From Catenibacillus scindens (GTDB taxonomy: Bacteria > Bacillota > Clostridia > Lachnospirales > Lachnospiraceae): DNA of 60,552 nt. Location of the stretch: NCBI RefSeq assembly GCF_014202115.1, contig NZ_JACHFW010000018.1:1-60552 (forward strand). Direction: 5' to 3'. The notes under the pieces are model-generated. The model was not told the origin of the DNA, did no database searches, and was given only the letters and a program-made list of their open reading frames with translations. The position numbers and the translations under genes are program-made. Numbering within the stretch: the first letter of the stretch is position 1; every line of letters starts with the position of its first letter. Shown piece by piece: positions 1 to 8,682 of the stretch.

Positions 1-134
1 TATTATACAGCAAGAGAAGCATTTCGGCTTGTATTTACTACAAAATATATGAACTTTTCAAGGTGCTATAGACAGGCTTTTGACCCCAATATCATAACGA
101 TAAATTTATAATACTTTTTGCCCCTATAGAAATT

Positions 135-200
135 TGCACACTCTCACATGTTTTGTCTGATTTTTAAAAAAACATGTGAGAGTGTGCATTGTTTTTGTGC
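135..200. terminator. strong hairpin terminator at window start
   Basis: A perfect 20-bp inverted repeat (arms 135-154 and 169-188, loop 14 nt) is followed by a T-rich run. It probably ends a gene lying to the left of the window. Bases 1-134 and 201-376 contain no gene that I can recognise. Confidence 0.75.
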
Positions 201-376
201 ATTTTTTTGCGTTTTGTACAATTTTGAGAAGGCCAAAAACTTGACTTTGAGTTTTTTTGGGCATAAAATGTCAAATTCCACAATAAAATCTGTTCTTGAT
301 ATCATTTCTTAAAGCAAAAATTCCATTTAATTAACAGATTATCAAAAAATAATTATTAAAAGTGTTGCAAAAAGTA

Positions 377-405
377 TTGACAAAAGTCGATGACGAAGGT
401 ATTAT
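377..405 (+). promoter_or_regulatory. sigma-A promoter of the ABC transporter operon
   Basis: TTGACA at 377-382, a 17-bp spacer, then TATTAT at 400-405, 88 bp ahead of the lipoprotein start. The A-rich stretch just before the -35 (CAAAAAGTATTGACA) also occurs, nearly unchanged, before the promoters at 10680-10708, 10750-10778 and 15777-15805, which suggests common control. Confidence 0.75.
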
Positions 406-493
406 GTTACTAACAATCAATGTGAGTGGAGGAACTGATGAAAAAGTTCTGCCGCTTAGTTAGGATTCCAAAACATGGGTAAAGGAGAAAGGT

Positions 494-2191
494 ATGAAAA
501 GAAGAAAATTAACAAGATTTTTATCAGGTGTTATGGCAGTCGCCATGATTGGAAGCTTGGCTGCCTGCGGCGGCGGTGATTCAGGTACAACAACTGATAC
601 CGGCGCGGCAGCAGAAAGCACCGGAGATTCCACTGCTGATAACGGTGCTTCCACAGCTCCCGTCAGCGCGTTAAGCGAGATTCCTATTAACGAGCCGGGA
701 ACAGACGCTACAGGCCATGAAGGCGAGCAGGCTCCGGAAGGTATCCAGGAAGGCACAACCTTCACATACTGGACCAACTACGAAATTCCTCTTTATGCGC
801 CATGGATGGACAACAGAGCTGCTGTTTTGTCCTACCAGATTTATGCTAACCTTTTAGTTAAGTATAAAGGCAACGGCGAAGATATCCGCTGCGATATCGC
901 AGAGGATTATGAAGTATCTGAGGATGGTCTTACATGGACTTTCCACATCCGTGACGACGCTAAGTTCTCCGACGGATGTGCTGTAGAGGCTTCCGACTTT
1001 GTTGCAACATGGGATGTTATGCAGACATATCAGCCCCGTCCGTTCTCTTCTGTTGAAAGTTATGAAGCAGTAGACGAACATACACTGGTTGTACACTTAT
1101 CTGCACCGAACCCAACATTCATCTATGAGCTGCCAACCCAGAGAATTTATGGTGTTGTATGCCAGGATGAACTTGCTAAATATGGTCCTGAAGACAACCG
1201 TTCCGCTGTTGGCTGCGGCCCATACACTGTAGAAGAGTATGTCAGCGGTGAAAGATATGTCCTTAAAGCTGTTCCGGATTACTGGAATGCAGATCACCAG
1301 GCACACATTGAGACTGTAGAGCTTGAAATCATCTCCGATGAAAATACAGCACTCATGGGTCTGATGGATGGATCTATCGACTGTATGAACACCGTAGATA
1401 TTGAGATTATGAATAATGCCGTTGATAACGGTATGACACTGGCTCTTATTGAAGACCGTATCAACCCATACTGGCTCAATGCTCAGCAGGTTGAAGTTTT
1501 AAGAGATCCTGTTGTTCGTGAGGCTCTCTGCCATATGATCAACTGGGAAGAAGTTTCAGCTCTTGTATATGATGGCCTGTATCCGGTTGGAAACAGCTAC
1601 TTCACAGGACCTGAGGCACCTGAGTTCTCTGACAAACATACATATGATCCGGATCTTGGTATCCAGATGTTAGAGGATGCGGGCTACGCGCTTGAAGATA
1701 TTCAGTTTGTAATTCTTGGTGACCCTGACTTTACAAACATGAACGTAGCAATCACATCTCAGTTAAATAATCTTGGTCTGACAGGTATTACAACAGAAAC
1801 CTACGATGGCGCTACCTGCTATGGTATGCTTAAATCCGGTACATATGACTGCTTCCCAGTTCATAACGGATATGATCCAGAGTCTCCTCTGACTCCGTTT
1901 ACCATGGGTCTGATCGAAGGCGGCACACAGCCATGTATGTTCCTTAAAGCCTGCGATGAAGAAGCATATAATGAAGCTGTAGAGATCTACAACGCAGCGG
2001 TAGCATCTGCTACCCTGGAAGAGTTCCAGGCAAATATGACTGAACTTGAAAACATTGTTCAGGAACAGTGCCTTGCTCTTGGCGGACTTCAGGTAATCCG
2101 TGGATATATCTTCGCAGATAATATTCGTGGCGCTTATATCTCCAAGACATCCGCTGAGATTCAGATGTCCTTCTTATACGTTGCAGAATAA
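494..2191 (+). CDS. ABC transporter substrate-binding lipoprotein, family 5 (peptide/nickel/oligosaccharide type)
   Basis: Extracellular solute-binding lipoprotein of the SBP_bac_5 class, anchored outside the membrane, that delivers its ligand to the two permeases downstream. Seen: a basic N-terminus, a hydrophobic stretch and the lipobox LAAC with Cys25, then a Gly/Ser/Thr/Ala-rich linker to about residue 75, and a mature domain with the family-like stretch around WTFHIRDDAKFSDG. At 565 residues it is a normal length for the family. The start has an AAAGGAGAAAGG ribosome site. It heads an operon with DppB/C/D/F-like genes, but the setting (ThuA, sugar dehydrogenases, ROK repressors) points to a glycoside or oligosaccharide ligand rather than a peptide; that is inference. 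A hairpin after the gene probably keeps its mRNA more abundant than that of the permeases. Confidence 0.93.
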   Translation: MKRRKLTRFLSGVMAVAMIGSLAACGGGDSGTTTDTGAAAESTGDSTADNGASTAPVSALSEIPINEPGTDATGHEGEQAPEGIQEGTTFTYWTNYEIPLYAPWMDNRAAVLSYQIYANLLVKYKGNGEDIRCDIAEDYEVSEDGLTWTFHIRDDAKFSDGCAVEASDFVATWDVMQTYQPRPFSSVESYEAVDEHTLVVHLSAPNPTFIYELPTQRIYGVVCQDELAKYGPEDNRSAVGCGPYTVEEYVSGERYVLKAVPDYWNADHQAHIETVELEIISDENTALMGLMDGSIDCMNTVDIEIMNNAVDNGMTLALIEDRINPYWLNAQQVEVLRDPVVREALCHMINWEEVSALVYDGLYPVGNSYFTGPEAPEFSDKHTYDPDLGIQMLEDAGYALEDIQFVILGDPDFTNMNVAITSQLNNLGLTGITTETYDGATCYGMLKSGTYDCFPVHNGYDPESPLTPFTMGLIEGGTQPCMFLKACDEEAYNEAVEIYNAAVASATLEEFQANMTELENIVQEQCLALGGLQVIRGYIFADNIRGAYISKTSAEIQMSFLYVAE

Positions 2192-2231
2192 TTCATAGCG
2201 AATAAATGAATCCTGACCTATTGATTGATTT

Positions 2232-2268
2232 GGGGAACTGACTGACCCCTTGCAGTCGGTTCCCCTTT
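2232..2268 (+). terminator. intra-operon hairpin (attenuator) after the binding-protein gene
   Basis: GGGGAACTGACTG (2232-2244) pairs with CAGTCGGTTCCCC (2253-2265), with one G-T wobble, followed by a short T run. It lies between the binding-protein and permease genes, a usual place for a partial terminator or mRNA-stabilising hairpin that raises binding-protein yield. Confidence 0.65.
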
Positions 2269-2314
2269 CATATTTAACATTCAGAGCTTATGCCAACTTT
2301 CAGGAGGGTGTAAT

Positions 2315-3295
2315 ATGTTAAAATTCGTCATTAAAAGAATCATAATGGTTCCGTTTTTACTTTTAGCCATTGCCGCTCTGATCTTTTTCCTGCTGAACCT
2401 TTCAGAAGCCGATCCGGTTTTGATGATGATGCCGGCGGAGTATACACAGGAAGATTATGACGCGATGGCCGAACGTTTCGGTTTGGATAAGCCATTGCCG
2501 GAACAGTTTGTCAACTGGGTTGTTGACGCGGTTCAGTTAGACTTTGGTACTTCTTACAAATCAAAAGCGCCGGTAGCTGACGAAATTCTTTTCCGAGTGC
2601 CTATCAGTTTGCAGCTAGCCGTTGTCACGACAGTGATTATGATCGTTGTAGGTGTCCCCCTGGGCGTTATGTGCGCCGTGAAGCAATATTCAGTCTTTGA
2701 CCAGATTGTCAATGTCCTATCGAAATTCCTAGCCGCGATCCCCGGTTTCTGGCTGGGGCTTATGCTGATTCTGGTATTTTCTGTAAAGCTCCGATGGCTG
2801 CCGTCCCATGGTATGGAAACATGGAAGAGCTGGGTTCTTCCTGTATTTACATTCCTTCTGCCTTATCTTGGAAACTATGTCCGTCAGGTACGAAGCGCTA
2901 TGCTTGACTGTATCCGTCAGGATTATGTAAGAACTTCAAGAGCAAAAGGAAAGAAAGAGTGGAAGGTTGTTTTCATTGACACATTGAAAAACGCCCTTCT
3001 TCCAATTATTACTTTGACCGGCGGTACATTTGCTACTATGATCGGCGGCGCGGTTATGATTGAACAGGTATTCGCATTCCCAGGCATCGGTCTGAAGGTA
3101 CTGGAAGGTATCAACAACCGCGACATGCCTGTTATCCTGGCCTGCTCAATTATACTTGCCATATTCACCATCGGCGCTCAGTTGATCATTGATATTTTAT
3201 ATGGATTTATTGATCCCAGAGTTCGCAGTACCTTTGTTAGTGGGAAGAAGAAAAATAAGGTTGCCAAGCCTGCGGCTGAAGGAGGAGTACAATAA
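2315..3295 (+). CDS. ABC transporter permease, DppB/OppB type
   Basis: Inner-membrane subunit of a peptide/nickel-type importer (BPD_transp_1 fold). Seen: an N-terminal membrane segment (residues ~9-28), a periplasm-facing loop carrying the typical RFGLDKPLPEQF stretch, and then five further hydrophobic segments. The cytoplasmic coupling loop is near YVRTSRAKGKKEWKVVFIDTLKNAL, which matches the EAA-loop region of DppB proteins. At 326 residues it has the family length. The ribosome site is AGGAGGGTG. Its stop overlaps the next gene's ATG by one base, so the two permeases are translationally coupled. Confidence 0.93.
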   Translation: MLKFVIKRIIMVPFLLLAIAALIFFLLNLSEADPVLMMMPAEYTQEDYDAMAERFGLDKPLPEQFVNWVVDAVQLDFGTSYKSKAPVADEILFRVPISLQLAVVTTVIMIVVGVPLGVMCAVKQYSVFDQIVNVLSKFLAAIPGFWLGLMLILVFSVKLRWLPSHGMETWKSWVLPVFTFLLPYLGNYVRQVRSAMLDCIRQDYVRTSRAKGKKEWKVVFIDTLKNALLPIITLTGGTFATMIGGAVMIEQVFAFPGIGLKVLEGINNRDMPVILACSIILAIFTIGAQLIIDILYGFIDPRVRSTFVSGKKKNKVAKPAAEGGVQ

Positions 3296-4185
3296 TGAGC
3301 AAAGAGAAAAGTATAAAAAAACAATACAAAAAACGTGGCCAGATGGCAGAAACTTGGTCCCGTCTGAAACAGCAGCCATTAGCCGTTGTTTCACTGATTG
3401 TTGTGGCATTTGTATTATTTTTGGCAATTTTTGCCGACCTGCTCGTACCTTACAGCGCAGCAATTACGCAGAATGGTATGGAGAAGCTGCTGCCTCCTTT
3501 TTCACCGGGACATCTTTTAGGAACAGATAACTTTGGCCGTGATATTTTAGCCAGAATTATCCATGGCGCCCGTACTGCTATGGAGATCGGTCTTATTTCT
3601 GCCGGCTTATCCATCGTTGTTTCTACGATTCTGGCCTGTCTGTGTGCCACAGTAGGCGGATGGCTGGATAACATTATCATGCGTATTGTCGATGTTATCA
3701 GTTGTATTCCTCAGCTTGTATTAGCACTTGCTATTTGCTCCGCTTTGGGAAATGGTATTCCTCAGCTTGTATTCGCTCTGTTCTTTACAGGTATTCCGAT
3801 GCATACAAAGATGGTACGAAGCGTTTCCCTTACCGTAGCCAACATGGACTATGTTGAATCTGCCAGAGCCCTTGGCGGAAAGAAAGGATATATTATTTAC
3901 AGACATATTGTTCCAAACCTTGCGTCTGTTATTATCATTAACGGTACAGCTCAGGTGTCCATGAACATTATGATGGGTGCTACTTTAGGTTTCGTTGGTC
4001 TGGGTGTTAAAGCGCCTACACCGGAATGGGGAACTATGCTTTCCGAAGGTATGAACTATATGCTGCGTAACCAGCATATGGTAATTATCCCAGGTCTTGT
4101 ACTGGCAATTGTAGCTCTGTTTATCAACTCTCTTGGAGACTGTCTGCGTGACGCGATGGATCCACAGTTAAAAGGAAGAGCATAG
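3295..4185 (+). CDS. ABC transporter permease, DppC/OppC type
   Basis: Partner of the upstream DppB-type permease; the pair form the membrane channel. Seen: a cytoplasmic N-terminus, a first membrane segment at ~33-53, the DppC-type HLLGTDNFGRDILARIIHGART motif region at ~75-95, and the coupling loop YVESARALGGKKGYIIYRHIVPN. At 296 residues it is full length. The start overlaps the previous stop by one base and is preceded by GGAGGAG. Confidence 0.93.
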   Translation: MSKEKSIKKQYKKRGQMAETWSRLKQQPLAVVSLIVVAFVLFLAIFADLLVPYSAAITQNGMEKLLPPFSPGHLLGTDNFGRDILARIIHGARTAMEIGLISAGLSIVVSTILACLCATVGGWLDNIIMRIVDVISCIPQLVLALAICSALGNGIPQLVFALFFTGIPMHTKMVRSVSLTVANMDYVESARALGGKKGYIIYRHIVPNLASVIIINGTAQVSMNIMMGATLGFVGLGVKAPTPEWGTMLSEGMNYMLRNQHMVIIPGLVLAIVALFINSLGDCLRDAMDPQLKGRA

Positions 4186-4200
4186 GAGGTACGATTCACT

Positions 4201-5181
4201 ATGGGAGAAAATTTACTTGAAATTAAAGATTACTGTGTAACCTATACTGTTGATAAGATCAACTCTTACGCCGTAAACCATATTAATCTCTCTCTTGGTA
4301 AGGGCGAGACACTGGGGCTTGTTGGCGAAACCGGCGCCGGGAAAACAACAACAGCTCTTTCCATTATGGGCCTTTTGCCGAAATATGGCGTGAAAACTTC
4401 CGGTGAAATCTGGTTTGACGGACAGCAGCTTACGGGTATGAAAGAAAAGGATTATCGTAAGATTCGTGGTAAACGTATCTCTATGATTTTCCAGGATCCG
4501 ATGACCGCTCTTAATCCGGTATTCCGCGTTGGAGATCAGATCGCTGACGTTATTAAGATTCACAATCCGAAGCTGAGTCATGGCGAAGTCGGAGAAAAAG
4601 TGGATGAAATCATGAAGATGGTAGGTATTCCCCCTGAAAGAAAGGTAGAATACCCTCATCAGTTCTCCGGTGGTATGCGCCAGCGTATCGTTATCGCTAT
4701 CGCTATCGCATGTAACCCGGATCTTCTGTTGGCTGATGAGCCTACAACCGCTCTGGACGTAACGATCCAGGCGCAGGTTATTAAGATGATGAAAAATCTT
4801 CAAAAAGAATTAAACTCATCAGTTATCCTGATTACTCATGATTTGGGAATTGTCGCTAATTTTTGTGATAAAGTTGCAATTATGTATGGCGGTGAAATTG
4901 TTGAAAGTGGTACTTTAGAGGATATTTTTGACAAGAGTCTGCCGCATCATCCGTATACGATAGGATTGTTTGATTCTCTTCCAAATATTACGGAAAAGAC
5001 AGACCGTCTGAAACCGATTAAAGGTCTTACGCCTCATCCATCAGAACTTCCTGACGGATGTAAGTTCCATCCGCGCTGCCCGCAGTGTATGGATAAATGT
5101 AAATCTGGTGACAATCCTGAATTATACATTGATGGTACCCACTGTATTCAGTGTCATTTGTATAGTAAGGGGGATAAATAA
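4201..5181 (+). CDS. ABC transporter ATPase, DppD/OppD type
   Basis: First of two paralogous ATPases energising the importer. Seen: Walker [11 protein letters not shown] (~43-52), Q-loop [12 protein letters not shown], signature FSGGMRQR, Walker [14 protein letters not shown], and a C-terminal oligo_HPY segment with a Cys-rich tail ([14 protein letters not shown]) that in this family carries an Fe-S cluster or metal. At 326 residues it is of usual length. AGGAGG lies ahead of the ATG. The next gene starts two bases after the stop. Confidence 0.94.
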   Translation: MGENLLEIKDYCVTYTVDKINSYAVNHINLSLGKGETLGLVGETGAGKTTTALSIMGLLPKYGVKTSGEIWFDGQQLTGMKEKDYRKIRGKRISMIFQDPMTALNPVFRVGDQIADVIKIHNPKLSHGEVGEKVDEIMKMVGIPPERKVEYPHQFSGGMRQRIVIAIAIACNPDLLLADEPTTALDVTIQAQVIKMMKNLQKELNSSVILITHDLGIVANFCDKVAIMYGGEIVESGTLEDIFDKSLPHHPYTIGLFDSLPNITEKTDRLKPIKGLTPHPSELPDGCKFHPRCPQCMDKCKSGDNPELYIDGTHCIQCHLYSKGDK

Positions 5182-5183
5182 TC

Positions 5184-6167
5184 ATGGCAGAAGAAAAAGT
5201 ATTGCTTGAAGTCAAAAATTTGATGAAGTATTTCGATACGCCAAGAGGAATGCTCCACGCTGTGGATGATGTTACTTTCAAACTGGAGCGGGGAAAAACC
5301 CTTGGTGTCGTTGGAGAATCCGGTTGTGGTAAGTCAACCTTGGGAAGAACTATTTTAAGACTGATTAATTCTACAGGCGGCCAGATTTTCTTTGACGGGG
5401 AAGATATTACCCATGTTTCTGACGCCAAGCTTTTGGAGCTTCGCAAACAGATGCAGATCATCTTCCAGGACCCCTTCTCATCTCTTGACCCTAAAATGAC
5501 TGTTTCTCAGATTATTGAGGAGCCGTTAAAAATACATAAAATATATAAAGACAAAAAGGAAAGAGACAAAAGAGTTATTGAACTCATGAAAATTGTAGGT
5601 CTTGATGAAAGATATGTAAACACCTATCCCCACGAGCTGGACGGCGGCCGCCGTCAGCGTATCGGTATTGCCCGCGCCATTGCTTTAAGTCCAAAGTTTA
5701 TCGTGTGCGACGAGCCGGTATCTGCCCTGGACGTATCTATCCAGGCACAGATCCTGAACCTGATGATGGATCTTAAAGACCAGCATGGATTTACCTATAT
5801 GTTTATTACCCATGACCTTTCCGTTGTAAAGCATATCAGTGATGAGATCCTTGTACTTTACCTTGGAAAGATGGTTGAAAAGACAACCTCCGACCGTTTG
5901 TTTGAAAATCCGATCCATCCTTACACAAAGGCTCTCTTATCGGCGATTCCTATTCCGGATATTTCATACAAAGGAAAGGAAGCCCAGGTTATGAAGGGCG
6001 AGGTAACTTCTCCGATCGACCCGCCGGACTGCTGCCGTTTTGCGGCAAGATGCCCGCTGGCTACAGATAAATGCCGGAAAGAATGCCCGGACTTTATCGA
6101 AGTTGAGCCGAATCACTTTGTAGCTTGCCATTACTGGGATCAGCAGCCCAAGGAGGAGAAAGCATGA
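5184..6167 (+). CDS. ABC transporter ATPase, DppF/OppF type, with variant signature LDGGRR
   Basis: Second ATPase of the importer; it should pair with the DppD-type subunit. Seen: Walker A GESGCGKSTLG, Q-loop IIFQDPFSSLDP, Walker B FIVCDEPVSALD, H-loop FITHDLSVV, and a C-terminal Cys cluster (CCRFAARCPLATDKC). The ABC signature reads LDGGRRQR instead of LSGGQRQR, so the signature serine is Asp and the glutamine is Arg. All other motifs are intact, and I believe this form recurs in clostridial DppF-like proteins, so it is probably functional. The ThuA-like gene overlaps its stop by 4 bp (ATGA). Confidence 0.93.
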   Translation: MAEEKVLLEVKNLMKYFDTPRGMLHAVDDVTFKLERGKTLGVVGESGCGKSTLGRTILRLINSTGGQIFFDGEDITHVSDAKLLELRKQMQIIFQDPFSSLDPKMTVSQIIEEPLKIHKIYKDKKERDKRVIELMKIVGLDERYVNTYPHELDGGRRQRIGIARAIALSPKFIVCDEPVSALDVSIQAQILNLMMDLKDQHGFTYMFITHDLSVVKHISDEILVLYLGKMVEKTTSDRLFENPIHPYTKALLSAIPIPDISYKGKEAQVMKGEVTSPIDPPDCCRFAARCPLATDKCRKECPDFIEVEPNHFVACHYWDQQPKEEKA

Positions 6168-7042
6168 GTAAAGATATCTACAACATTTTGCTTGTCACAG
6201 GAATCGTTACTTCAGAGCATGATCCTAAAGTCAATGGAATGTTGAGAAGAACTTTGGAATCTACCGGTCGCTTTAAAGTAAAGATTACCGAAGAGTTTAA
6301 AGGCGCCACGGCGGAAACTCTGGAGGGCTATGACGCAGTTCTGTTCAATTATGACGGAAAAGCGGATATTCATGCGCCGTATGTTCCCCTGGGGGATACT
6401 GCCATAAAGACTTTGTGTGACTTTGTGGCGAACGGCGGCGGTATAATTATTTATCATTCCGCAGCCATTGCAGGGGAGCCGGGCTATCCCGAAGAGTTTG
6501 TTAAAATGATGGGCGGAGCCTTTAACTTTAGTAACGGCGGACGAAAAAATCCTAAACTGTCCTTCCGTGTGGATACAGTGAAAGGCGATCCGATCTGCGA
6601 GGATGTACCGGATTTCTGGTATACAGCCCAGGATGATCTGTTTGTAAACATTAAATGGCTGGAAGGAAATAACGTCCAGGTATTGTCAACCGTTTACGAT
6701 GGTGTTGAAGACTATGACTTCCGCAGGATGCAGAAGCACATTGCCAGGGACTACGAGAATCTGGACATATCCTCTTTAGAAAATATTAATAAAGACCATC
6801 CGGTGATGTGGAAAAACACTTACGGCAAAGGCAGAGTCTTTGTGCCCTTTATCGGCCATGGAACAGATACTATACGCCGCCCACAGTTTGACTGTCTGTT
6901 AGTCCGGGGCTGCGAGTGGGCCTGCAGCGGCGAAGTGACCATCCCTTATCCGGATATTCAGGAAGAAAAACGATTCGCGGCCTGGCCTTATTATGACAAT
7001 ATTTCAATAACGAAGTTAGCCCAGTTAACTGAAGGGATGTAA
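6164..7042 (+). CDS. ThuA-like domain protein (trehalose-utilisation family)
   Basis: A 292-residue protein of the ThuA family (class I glutamine-amidotransferase-like fold). Seen: the N-terminal NILLVTG strand, then VLFNYDGKADIH, a GGGIIIYHSA motif near residue 95, and a C-terminal GKGRVFVPFIGHGTDTI stretch typical of ThuA proteins. The ATG at 6164 follows AAGGAGGAG and overlaps the DppF stop as ATGA; an earlier in-frame start at 6125 lies deep inside DppF and lacks a ribosome site. In known pathways ThuA works with a Gfo/Idh/MocA dehydrogenase (ThuB) on 3-keto disaccharides. Here it sits at the end of a transporter operon and next to two such dehydrogenases, which supports a similar role. 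The exact reaction is not established from sequence. Confidence 0.85.
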   Translation: MSKDIYNILLVTGIVTSEHDPKVNGMLRRTLESTGRFKVKITEEFKGATAETLEGYDAVLFNYDGKADIHAPYVPLGDTAIKTLCDFVANGGGIIIYHSAAIAGEPGYPEEFVKMMGGAFNFSNGGRKNPKLSFRVDTVKGDPICEDVPDFWYTAQDDLFVNIKWLEGNNVQVLSTVYDGVEDYDFRRMQKHIARDYENLDISSLENINKDHPVMWKNTYGKGRVFVPFIGHGTDTIRRPQFDCLLVRGCEWACSGEVTIPYPDIQEEKRFAAWPYYDNISITKLAQLTEGM

Positions 7043-7100
7043 TCCGGTATATTTACCGGTGAACATTATATAACAAAGCTTTACCCTAAAATCCTAAGAT

Positions 7101-7150
7101 AACAGCGGAAACTCCCATAGCCAATATGGATATGGGAGTTTCTGCTGTTT
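7101..7150. terminator. bidirectional terminator between convergent genes
   Basis: AACAGCGGAAACTCCCATA (7101-7119) pairs almost perfectly with TATGGGAGTTTCTGCTGTT (7131-7149). It separates the ThuA gene from the convergent ROK gene, and its right arm touches the ROK stop codon. Confidence 0.85.
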
Positions 7151-8255
7151 AGATATCTGAATCAAAAAAGCGGTTGATGGATACAAGAGCCGCGCCGACG
7201 GCGGAGCCATACTCGCCCAGGGAAGACACGGAGAGAATCTTGTCGGGGATCTCCTCGAAAGCATAATACTCGTGGACTTTTTCTTCAAGAAAAGCCAGAT
7301 CGTCGCCAATATAAGGGCTGACAGAGCCGCCCAGGACTATGGGCCAGCCGAAAAGACAGAAGATGTCGTGGGCGAACAGGGTGAGCTGCTCCAGGTATGT
7401 GTGCCAGATAGGGGTACACACAGGGTCCTTCTCTTTTACTTTTGTGAAAAATTCAGGCAGATTTTTGCAGCCGGCTTTTTTACACAGGATTTTCCTTGAG
7501 AAAATTGAGTCCACACGCACGCTGTCACTGGGATTTAAGGTAAGCATACACCCAAGCTCACCGTTGATCCCGGAAAAATCAACAACCTTGCCGTCATAGA
7601 TAATAGCGCCGCTAATTTTGGCTCCCAGGTAGATATAGATAAAGTTTTTCGCGGACTCATTACGCCTGCACTGGGCCACAGCGGCCATTTTCGTGCCATG
7701 GCGGAAGTGAACCGGCATACCGATGGACTCCCTGGCCAGATCCATGTCAAAAACATATTCCTGAACTTTCTCTTTTCTGGCTGCGACACGGTCATCCTGC
7801 ATAGTTACGCCCACAGTAACGCCGATGTCCAGCAATTTATTTTTGGGAATCTTATTTTTTTTCGCAAATTCGCTGATCAGTTCGCCAAGTTTTCTCCAAT
7901 AGTCCGCTGTGTTTTCCTGGGCCAGAGGATAAGATTCTCTGGCAATAATATGGGCGCCCAGATCCAGTCCCACGATCCGCACCACATCTGAGGCCGCCTC
8001 CGCGCCGATGGAATACCTGGCGTGATTTACCGGTTTGATGCAGACCGGTTTTCTCCCGCCGGTTGATCCAAGCTGTGTACCTGTGGTAAGAAGTTCGTTT
8101 TCCATAAGCTCTTTGACAAGATAGTTGACAGTGGACAGGCTCATGTTTAATTTAAGGGAGATATCCTGCTTGGACATTTCGCCGCTGGTAAAAAGAAGCC
8201 TGAGCAGCCTGCGCCGGTTATTCATCCGGACTTCGCTGTTTGTTGCCGCTTTCAT
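7149..8255 (-). CDS. ROK-family transcriptional repressor without the canonical zinc motif
   Basis: 368 residues: an N-terminal winged helix-turn-helix (~10-75: SKQDISLKLNMSLSTVNYLVKEL, then the wing STGGRKP), followed by a ROK sugar-kinase-like domain. Such proteins (XylR/NagC type) repress sugar genes until a sugar binds. The usual CxCGxxGCxE zinc site is absent: the matching region reads ELGCMLTLNPSDSV, with a separate LCKKAGC further on. A paralogous ROK gene at 12266 keeps the motif. The ribosome site GGAGGAA lies ahead of the ATG. Likely target: the adjacent transporter and dehydrogenase genes, judged from position only. Confidence 0.88.
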   Translation of the reverse strand: MKAATNSEVRMNNRRRLLRLLFTSGEMSKQDISLKLNMSLSTVNYLVKELMENELLTTGTQLGSTGGRKPVCIKPVNHARYSIGAEAASDVVRIVGLDLGAHIIARESYPLAQENTADYWRKLGELISEFAKKNKIPKNKLLDIGVTVGVTMQDDRVAARKEKVQEYVFDMDLARESIGMPVHFRHGTKMAAVAQCRRNESAKNFIYIYLGAKISGAIIYDGKVVDFSGINGELGCMLTLNPSDSVRVDSIFSRKILCKKAGCKNLPEFFTKVKEKDPVCTPIWHTYLEQLTLFAHDIFCLFGWPIVLGGSVSPYIGDDLAFLEEKVHEYYAFEEIPDKILSVSSLGEYGSAVGAALVSINRFFDSDI

Positions 8256-8283
8256 AAAGTTCCTCCATTTCCGTAAATTTGCA

Positions 8284-8316
8284 GTAACTATTTAGCCATA
8301 TATCTGAATAGTTACA
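8284..8316. repeat. short copy of the GTAACTATTCAGCC inverted-repeat element
   Basis: GTAACTATT (8284-8292) and AATAGTTAC (8308-8316) form an inverted repeat around a TAGCCAT core. The ends match the termini of the 173-bp element at 55067-55239, as if its interior had been lost. It lies just upstream of the ROK gene start, within its leader. Confidence 0.55.
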
Positions 8317-8605
8317 ATTTTTTTATTAATATCGTTCATTATGTCATATTGTTCTAATAGGTGGGGATCCGGGTATTTTGAACCCCAAAATCTGCACATT
8401 TTTCAGTAAAATGTTTATATTTTAATAGTGTATCATGGATCTTAATATTTTACAACAAATAAAAAGTATCAAAAGAAGTACGGGGGGTAATTTCCAGTGG
8501 CAGTTCAGCCATAGGGATTAGGCAGGGGAAATGGTTGTATCAGATGGGAGATGCCCCCGCCTCTATAGGCGGTGGGTAACAAAACTTCTCTGGGCGTATT
8601 ACGCC
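8317..8605. other. non-coding stretch upstream of the ROK repressor
   Basis: I see no gene here. A possible leftward promoter for the ROK gene (minus strand TTGTAA at 8450-8455, 17-bp spacer, TACACT at 8427-8432) and a G/C-rich hairpin around 8552-8577 are the only structures. Both are weak calls. Confidence 0.4.
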
Positions 8606-8640
8606 AAAAACCGGGCAGCAAGGACACCGCCCGGTTTTTT
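8606..8640. terminator. terminator after the TIM-barrel gene pair
   Basis: AAAAACCGGGC pairs with GCCCGGTTTTTT across a 13-nt loop. It lies 43 bp beyond the stop of the leftward gene ending at 8683 and has T runs on both strands. Confidence 0.85.
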
Positions 8641-8682
8641 AAAAAGAAAAGGAGATATACGGCAAACAAAAGGCCGTTTGGG

